A DNA stretch of 64,000 bases, from NCBI RefSeq assembly GCF_022569295.1, contig NZ_JAKFIA010000002.1:841579-905578 (forward strand), given 5' to 3'. The translations under genes and the position numbers were made by a program. Positions 63,412-64,000 of this stretch are shown piece after piece (within the stretch, counting starts at the first letter, position 1; the number at the start of each line of letters is the position of its first letter). The DNA comes from Pedomonas mirosovicensis. Its GTDB lineage: Bacteria; Pseudomonadota; Alphaproteobacteria; Sphingomonadales; Sphingomonadaceae. The notes beneath the pieces are model-generated. The model did no database searches. It was not told the origin of the DNA and saw only the letters and a list, made by a program, of their open reading frames with translations.

Positions 63412-64000
63412 ATGCTGAACCGCCGCGCCTTTCTTCATGGAAGCCTCGCCATCGGCGTCGCCGCCCCCGCGCTGGCGCGGGAAGCCCTCCGAACCCGTCC
63501 ATGCGACCCTCGACCTCTGGCCCGGCCGCCCGCCAGGCGGCAGCGCGTCACCGTCACCCAGCGCGCCGTGCGCCGCAGGCTGGATTCCCCGCCCGATGAC
63601 CTTGCCTTTTACGGCATCACCCGGCCGACGCTGACACTGGTGCGCCCCGCCAGCCCCAATGGCATGGCGCTGCTGCTGGTGCCGGGCGGCGGTTACGAGC
63701 GGATCGCCACCGCGCCGGACGGCGGCCCCATCGCCCATCACTTCGCCGAACGCGGCTTCCTCGTCGGCACGCTCCTCTATCGCCTGCCCTACGACGGCTG
63801 GGCCGCAGGCCGCGCCGTTGCAGGACGCCCAGCGCGCCTTCCGCCTGCTGGCGCGGGAGAGCGGGGCCGCAAGCGAAGGTGGGCGTCATCGGCTTTTCGG
63901 CGGGCGGGCATCTGGCGATTCATGCTTGCCAGCGAATTCTCCGAGCAAACCTACGCGCGGGTCGATGGCGAGGACGACCGCCCCCGCCCGCCCTGCCTTT
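63412..64000 (+). CDS. Exported alpha/beta-hydrolase esterase, partial and frameshifted
   Basis: The gene begins at ATG 63412, two bases after the acetylesterase stop, and leaves the window at its right edge. A Tat-like signal (LNRRAFLHGSLAIGVAAPAL) is followed, in changing frames, by PSEPVHATLDLWPGRPPGG, VTVTQRAVRRRLDSPPDDL, LLLVPGGGYERIATAPDGG (oxyanion region), LQDAQRAFRLLARESG and VGVIGFSAGGHLAIHA with the nucleophile elbow GFSAGG. The order is that of acetyl-xylan or pectin esterases of the BD-FAE/LWPG-type alpha/beta-hydrolases. At least four shifts (near 63480, 63540, 63805 and 63880) are needed to join these, so exact boundaries are uncertain. Substrate is inferred from its neighbour. 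Confidence 0.65.
   Translation, partial: MLNRRAFLHGSLAIGVAAPALAREALRTRPCDPRPLARPPARRQRVTVTQRAVRRRLDSPPDDLAFYGITRPTLTLVRPASPNGMALLLVPGGGYERIATAPDGGPIAHHFAERGFLVGTLLYRLPYDGWAAGRAVAGRPARLPPAGAGERGRKRRWASSAFRRAGIWRFMLASEFSEQTYARVDGEDDRPRPPCL

Overview
The window is GC-rich, densely coded DNA from an alphaproteobacterium, most likely a sphingomonad or close relative. The grounds are TamA/TamB, an EipA-like DUF1134 protein, a PEP-CTERM protein, a CIO-type cytochrome bd oxidase, several TonB-dependent receptors in sugar loci and an Azospirillum-type oxidative L-arabinose pathway. No rRNA, tRNA, CRISPR array, integrase or insertion sequence was seen.

Layout. 0-25 kb is housekeeping and envelope material: the start of a SWIB-domain gene (-), tamB and tamA (-), a GntR/UTRA regulator (-), cydA-cydB plus a 43-residue DUF2474 protein (+), a copper-handling group (DUF2946, PCu(A)C, SCO, TonB receptor; +), an M3 oligopeptidase (-), a PEP-CTERM protein (+), a FkbH-like HAD-IIIC protein with a cysteine-rich N-terminus (+), a glycosyltransferase coupled to an EipA-like gene (-), a two-component pair (-) and an alpha/beta hydrolase (+).

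25.4-63.4 kb is an arabinan/L-arabinose utilisation locus, broken only by an outer-membrane barrel gene and an MscS channel (50.0-52.7 kb). Secreted or surface enzymes (two GH43, a GH51, a GH127-like enzyme, an uncharacterised DUF5695-like protein and a CE12-like acetylesterase) and two TonB receptors would cut and import arabinan pieces. A binding-protein ABC transporter, a FucP-type permease and a periplasmic mutarotase pass sugars inward, and a cytoplasmic GH51 finishes hydrolysis. L-arabinose then goes through a dehydrogenase, lactonase, arabinonate dehydratase, 2-keto-3-deoxyarabinonate dehydratase and 2-oxoglutarate semialdehyde dehydrogenase to 2-oxoglutarate. An FCD-type GntR regulator sits inside the locus, and a recurring 15-bp motif (consensus ATTAACTCAGACAAT) lies in the promoter region of nearly every transcription unit. 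The window ends in an esterase gene.

Quality caveat. At least thirteen genes are interrupted by single-base frameshifts, mostly one missing G or C in a short homopolymer. Restoring one base each time gives normal-length proteins. I treat most as sequencing or assembly errors and annotate the whole gene, giving each shift position. Three short intergenic loci carry related inverted hairpin repeats.
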